Assembly (NCBI GenBank): GCA_017552495.1
Contig: JAFZPW010000192.1
Location: 1 to 9,040 of the forward strand
Source of the DNA: Clostridia bacterium
GTDB taxonomy: Bacteria > Bacillota > Clostridia > Oscillospirales > Butyricicoccaceae
Length of the DNA: 9,040 bases
Direction: 5' to 3'
Below are positions 5,867 to 9,040 of this stretch, one piece after another. Made by a program: the position numbers and the translations under genes. Position 1 is the first letter of the stretch, and each line of letters opens with the position of its first letter. Below the pieces are notes generated by a model, which was not told the DNA's origin, ran no database searches, and saw only the letters and a list, made by a program, of their open reading frames with translations.

Positions 5867-6979
5867 TCAAACATTGAACAGGAAGTTGACGATGTCGCCA
5901 TCTTTCATCACATATTCCTTACCTTCTGAGCGGATGCGGCCCTTTTCACGGGCGGCCTGCATCGAACCCAGCGCCTTGAGGTCGTCAAAGGCAATGACCT
6001 CGGCACGAATGAATCCCCGCTCAAAGTCGGTGTGAATTTTGCCTGCCGCCTGGGGCGCTTTGGTGCCCCGGGTGATGGTCCAGGCCCGCACCTCGTCGGC
6101 GCCGCCGGTAAGAAAAGAGATCAAACCCAGAAGGGTATAGGAGCATTGGATCAGACGGTCAAGGCCAGACTGTTCCAGTCCCAGTTCTTCCAAAAACATA
6201 GCCCGATCCTCGGGGGGGAGCTCGGCAATTTCCTGCTCGCTCCTGGCACAGATGGGCAGAACCTGGCTGCCTTCCTCTTTCGCGATAGCGGTCACCGTCT
6301 GAAAATAGGAGTTGCTTTCGGGATTGCTGACGCCGCTTTCATCCATGTTGGCGGCATAGATTACGGGCTTGAGGCTCAGAAGATCCGACTGCCGGATCAG
6401 CGCCAGCTCGTCGGAGCCGCAGGGATAGGTGCGGGCGGGCTTGCCCTGATCCAGCCAGGCCAGCAGACCTTCCAGCACCTCGGCTTCCTTCAGAAATTTC
6501 TTATCTCCGCTCTTGGCGTTTTTCTTTGCCCGGTCAATACGGCGTTCTACCATTTCCGAGTCGGCTAAGATCAGCTCCAGATTGATGCACTCGATGTCTC
6601 CGGCGGGATCTACCGGGACAGCCTTGGAGGCATCCTCCACCACATGCATGATGTTGTCGTCATCAAAGCAGCGCACCACATGGACGATGGCGTCGGTGTT
6701 GCGGATGTTGCCCAAAAACTGGTTGCCCAGACCGGCGCCTTTCGAGGCGCCCTTCACCAGACCGGCGATGTCCACGAATTCAATGACGGCGGGCGTGTAT
6801 TTTTTAGGATGATACATCTCCGCCAGATAATCCAGTCTGCTGTCGGGGACAGTTACCATGCCTACATTAGGCTCGATGGTGCAGAAGGGATAGTTGGCGC
6901 TCTCGGCGCCAGCGTTGGTAATGGCGTTGAACAGCGTGCTCTTGCCCACATTGGGCAGGCCAACGATGCCAAGTTTCAT
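5867..6979 (-). CDS. ychF: Ribosome-binding ATPase YchF (Obg family)
   Basis: This 370-residue P-loop NTPase is close to the usual 363-366 residue length of YchF/EngD/OLA1. These are conserved cytoplasmic proteins that bind ribosomes and prefer ATP to GTP. Motifs are the P-loop GLPNVGKS (7-14), the switch region through CTIEPNVG (33-40), Walker B/G3 DIAG (70-73), and NMDE (211-214) in place of the GTP-specifying NKxD. This NMDE change is the hallmark of the ATP-binding branch. A central coiled-coil insert covers about residues 140-180, and a C-terminal TGS domain about 285-369. Cys33 corresponds to the cysteine of the conserved FCTIEPN motif linked to redox regulation in Escherichia coli. ATG 6979 follows AAGGAG by 9 nt, with a strong promoter upstream. 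It heads a two-gene operon with the FAD dehydrogenase. Confidence 0.97.
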   Translation of the reverse strand: MKLGIVGLPNVGKSTLFNAITNAGAESANYPFCTIEPNVGMVTVPDSRLDYLAEMYHPKKYTPAVIEFVDIAGLVKGASKGAGLGNQFLGNIRNTDAIVHVVRCFDDDNIMHVVEDASKAVPVDPAGDIECINLELILADSEMVERRIDRAKKNAKSGDKKFLKEAEVLEGLLAWLDQGKPARTYPCGSDELALIRQSDLLSLKPVIYAANMDESGVSNPESNSYFQTVTAIAKEEGSQVLPICARSEQEIAELPPEDRAMFLEELGLEQSGLDRLIQCSYTLLGLISFLTGGADEVRAWTITRGTKAPQAAGKIHTDFERGFIRAEVIAFDDLKALGSMQAAREKGRIRSEGKEYVMKDGDIVNFLFNV

Positions 6980-7025
6980 AAAAAACGGCTCCTTTTATCT
7001 CAAATCACGGGTTTCTCAATCATTT

Positions 7026-7054
7026 ATTATAACCGCTTTCTTTCGGCAGGTCAA
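7026..7054 (-). promoter_or_regulatory. Near-consensus sigma-A promoter of ychF
   Basis: On the minus strand TTGACC (7054-7049) and a perfect TATAAT (7031-7026) are separated by 17 bp. Transcription would start near 7019, about 40 nt before the ychF ATG, with the Shine-Dalgarno sequence in between. This makes ychF independent of the radical SAM/DUF4130 genes, though read-through from them is possible because no clear terminator is visible. Confidence 0.85.
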
Positions 7055-7113
7055 GCAAAAGGGGGAAGACCAAACGGAATCGCGACCGGGCGAGTTCAAA
7101 AACGAATCTGTCG

Positions 7114-7956
7114 TCATAGGCTTCGGACGGCAATCTCCGCCGGATGCTCCACCGTGCGGGCGGCGTCGCCTTGCCGTCCGGCTTCCGGCAGCGCCGCTGG
7201 GCGGTTTTGCGGTTGAAACTCCGTCATGTCCGCCCAGTAGCGTTTTGGCATATTGGTCATGCGGCACTTTGGATTGGCGCGGCCCTCAATGCCAATGGTG
7301 TCGTAAAACCGCGTCCACAGCCGCCGGTAAAACAGTTCCCGCTCCGAAGGCGCGGGAAGCTGGGCGTGATCCATGGGCAGAATCATGCTTTGTCCGCCGC
7401 TGCACACCAGCGCCAGCCGGCGGGTCTTGTCAAAAATGAGAAAACTCTGTCCCGGCATCCGAATTTGGAAATGCCGCCCCAGCAGAGGCAGCACATGATT
7501 TTTCGGAGTGATTTCGGCAGCCAACGCGCCGCCGTATTCCGAAAAGCGGACGAACCCTTTCAGCAGGTGCGCCTCACCGGAAACGTTCCGCGCGGCGGCA
7601 ATCACCTTGTGGACGCAGGGTTCGGTGAGCATCCGCATCACGGCTGAGCCTTTTTGATAGCCCAGCCGGAGAAAGGCGAGGATTGCCGTTTCTTTTTCCT
7701 CCATGCAGGAGAGAAAGGCCAACTCTATGCAGGAAAGCGCGTCGGTGCCCAGCTTTTTGGGGATCGAGCGCAGCACCCGTTCGGCCTTTTCCGGTTCAGT
7801 GGACACAAAAACAGTTTTTAAAAAGGTAGCCTGATCGTCCCCATCTGAAAAAATGGAAATGGGATCCTCCTGCTGATAAAAGGCGCGAAACACGCAGCAC
7901 AGCATTCCCTCAAAACTGCCGTCGTATTGATAAACTACATCTGTCCGGTCAGACAT
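7114..7956 (-). CDS. DUF4130 / TIGR03915-like probable DNA metabolism protein
   Basis: This 280-residue protein belongs to the DUF4130 family, which is found paired with radical SAM/HhH proteins and in some bacteria fused to a uracil-DNA glycosylase-like domain. Its biochemical activity is not known. Family signatures are the N-terminal YDGSFEGMLCCVFRAF (11-26), a central FSEYGGALAAEITPKNHVLPLL (138-159, where phenylalanine and the acidic residues recur in the family), and near the C-terminus IGIEGRANPKCRMTNMPKRY (221-240) then W-x2-MTEF. Homologues, as I recall them, end near the MTEF; here about 33 more polar residues follow (248-280). ATG 7956 is chosen because it lies inside the end of the upstream gene (22-nt overlap), with GGAGG 10 nt upstream. 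The longer open frame further upstream only shadows the radical SAM gene. The overlap implies translational coupling. Confidence 0.85.
   Translation of the reverse strand: MSDRTDVVYQYDGSFEGMLCCVFRAFYQQEDPISIFSDGDDQATFLKTVFVSTEPEKAERVLRSIPKKLGTDALSCIELAFLSCMEEKETAILAFLRLGYQKGSAVMRMLTEPCVHKVIAAARNVSGEAHLLKGFVRFSEYGGALAAEITPKNHVLPLLGRHFQIRMPGQSFLIFDKTRRLALVCSGGQSMILPMDHAQLPAPSERELFYRRLWTRFYDTIGIEGRANPKCRMTNMPKRYWADMTEFQPQNRPAALPEAGRQGDAARTVEHPAEIAVRSL
7124..7180. repeat. 10-bp inverted repeat under the DUF4130 C-terminal tail
   Basis: CGGACGGCAA (7124-7133) is exactly complementary to TTGCCGTCCG (7171-7180). A nested CCGCC/GGCGG pair lies inside the 37-nt loop, so the mRNA 3' end could fold into a compound stem. 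It sits in the coding tail and the T-run TTTTT comes about 24 nt later on the minus strand, so it is not a canonical terminator. Confidence 0.45.
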
Positions 7957-9040
7957 GCTTTCACATCCTCCATTGTGGGGTCGAACAGGCTGAGTTGGTC
8001 GGCCTGTTCCAGATTGTTCAGCGCGGCGTCGCTCAAAAGCGCCCGCAGCACGGCGTCGTGGGTCATCACAATGCCTGGAAAGGGCTTGCCTTTGCAGAGG
8101 GTAAAATATTTTGCCCGCTTTACAACGACCCCCAGTTTTTTCAGTCCGTCGAAGTCCAACGATCCCGCTCTGCGAGCTTTGACGATGCGCTGGGCGCTTT
8201 TGACGCCGATCCCCGGCACGCGCAAAAGGATTTCGTAATCGGCTTTGTTTACCTCTACGGGAAAACGCTCGGCGTGCCGCAGGGCCCAGTCGCATTTCGG
8301 ATCGAGATAGGGGTTGAAATTGGGGTGCTCCTCGTCCAGAAGTTCGGAGGCGTCAAATTGATAAAATCGCAAAAGCCAATCGGCCTGATAAAGCCGGTGT
8401 TCCCGCAAAAGCGGCGGCTTGGTGCCCAGCGCGGGCAGGTTTTGTCCCGCCACCACCGGAAGATAGGCCGAGAAAAACACCCGCTTCAGGGCGTATTTTT
8501 CATAAAGTGCCGAGGAAAGCCGCAGGATTTGTAAATCGCTCTCCGGCGTTGCGCCTACAATGAGTTGCGTGCTCTGTCCTGCCGGGGCAAAGCGGGGCGC
8601 GTGACGATACCGAACGATTTCCTGTTTGCCCTGCGCGATGCCGTCCCGTAAAAAGCCCATGGGCGACAGAATGTCCCTCCGGCTTTTGTCCGGCGCCAGC
8701 AGGGCAAGGCTTTTTTGCGAGGGGAGTTCGATGTTGACGCTCATCCGGTCGGCAAACAGCGCCAGCGCCCGCAGCAGATCCGGGCTGGCGCCGGGAATGG
8801 CCTTTGCGTGGATATAGCCGTAAAAGCGGTATTCCACCCGCAGAATGCGCAGGGTTTCCAGCATGAGTTCGCAGGTATGATCAGGGCTTTGCACCACGCC
8901 GCTGGAGAGAAACAGGCCCTCGATATAATTCCGACGGTAAAACTGCATAGTGAGATCGGCAAGCTCCCGTGGCGTAAAGGTGGCGCGGGGCGCATCGTTG
9001 CTGCGGCGGTTGACGCAATAGCTGCAATCGTAACAGCAGG
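7935..9040 (-). CDS. Radical SAM protein with helix-hairpin-helix domain, 5' end outside the window
   Basis: The visible 367 residues match the COG4277/TIGR03916 putative DNA modification or repair radical SAM protein. The frame begins at the window edge with CCYDCSYC, which contains the C-x3-C-x2-C motif that holds the [4Fe-4S] cluster used to cleave S-adenosylmethionine. The missing N-terminus is therefore probably only about 40-60 residues. A TIM-barrel region follows (for example GLFLSSGVV and a later VNIELPSQ). The C-terminal part holds a helix-hairpin-helix, LLRVPGIGVKSAQRIVKAR (about visible residues 271-289), typical of non-specific DNA binding. Near the end, QLSLF (bases 7983-7997) resembles a sliding-clamp binding motif. 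The internal ATG at 8948 is not the start. The gene overlaps the DUF4130 gene by 22 nt, and the two probably form one functional unit. Reaction and substrate are unknown. Confidence 0.9.
   Translation of the reverse strand, partial: CCYDCSYCVNRRSNDAPRATFTPRELADLTMQFYRRNYIEGLFLSSGVVQSPDHTCELMLETLRILRVEYRFYGYIHAKAIPGASPDLLRALALFADRMSVNIELPSQKSLALLAPDKSRRDILSPMGFLRDGIAQGKQEIVRYRHAPRFAPAGQSTQLIVGATPESDLQILRLSSALYEKYALKRVFFSAYLPVVAGQNLPALGTKPPLLREHRLYQADWLLRFYQFDASELLDEEHPNFNPYLDPKCDWALRHAERFPVEVNKADYEILLRVPGIGVKSAQRIVKARRAGSLDFDGLKKLGVVVKRAKYFTLCKGKPFPGIVMTHDAVLRALLSDAALNNLEQADQLSLFDPTMEDVKACLTGQM

Noticed and set aside
5833..5875. Possible promoter between ychF and the FAD dehydrogenase (TTGACG, 16 bp, TACAGA on the minus strand)
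   Set aside because: The -10 is weak and the -35 overlaps the ychF stop codon. Co-transcription from the ychF promoter is simpler.
7957..8295. N-terminal extension of the DUF4130 frame
   Set aside because: It overlaps the radical SAM coding sequence in another frame. The DUF4130 signature starts just after ATG 7956, which has its own Shine-Dalgarno sequence.
1..9040. CRISPR array, tRNA or rRNA genes, insertion sequences, integrases
   Set aside because: I saw no regularly spaced repeats, cloverleaf sequence, transposase motif or terminal repeats in either strand.

Overview
The window looks like chromosomal DNA of a GC-rich Firmicute of class Clostridia, probably Oscillospiraceae-like. This rests on a type II pantothenate kinase, an S-layer-homology remnant, the Clostridia-style pairing of a radical SAM/HhH protein with a DUF4130 protein, and strong AGGAG-type ribosome binding sites. 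The lineage is inferred from protein style and was not tested by a search.

Layout. Positions 1-3117 hold a plus-strand operon: the 3' two thirds of asparaginyl-tRNA synthetase (asnS), a type II pantothenate kinase (coaW-like), and a subgroup-Ic/MocR-type aspartate aminotransferase, closed by a clear hairpin terminator. Positions 3119-3967 hold a visibly AT-richer, self-contained unit: a sigma-A-like promoter inside a 9-bp inverted repeat, an intracellular ADP-ribosyltransferase-fold protein, a possible 34-codon ORF coupled to it through an ATGA overlap, and hairpins. Positions 3982-4370 hold a broken secreted SLH-domain gene read in three frames. A strong bidirectional terminator (4404-4443) separates the two convergent halves.

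The minus-strand half reads from right to left. First come a radical SAM protein with a helix-hairpin-helix domain (5' end outside the window) and a DUF4130 partner overlapping it by 22 nt, together a poorly understood DNA repair/modification module. A near-consensus promoter (7054-7026) then drives ychF, followed 36 nt later by a COG2509-type FAD-dependent dehydrogenase that ends at the shared terminator.

Most interesting points: (1) the ADP-ribosyltransferase cassette, with its own promoter and deviant composition, looks like acquired DNA and is the best candidate for an undescribed system; (2) the radical SAM protein ends in QLSLF, which matches the bacterial beta-sliding-clamp binding motif and would tie this module physically to replication or repair; (3) the DUF4130 protein carries an unusual C-terminal tail over a long inverted repeat. 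Housekeeping functions dominate the remainder.
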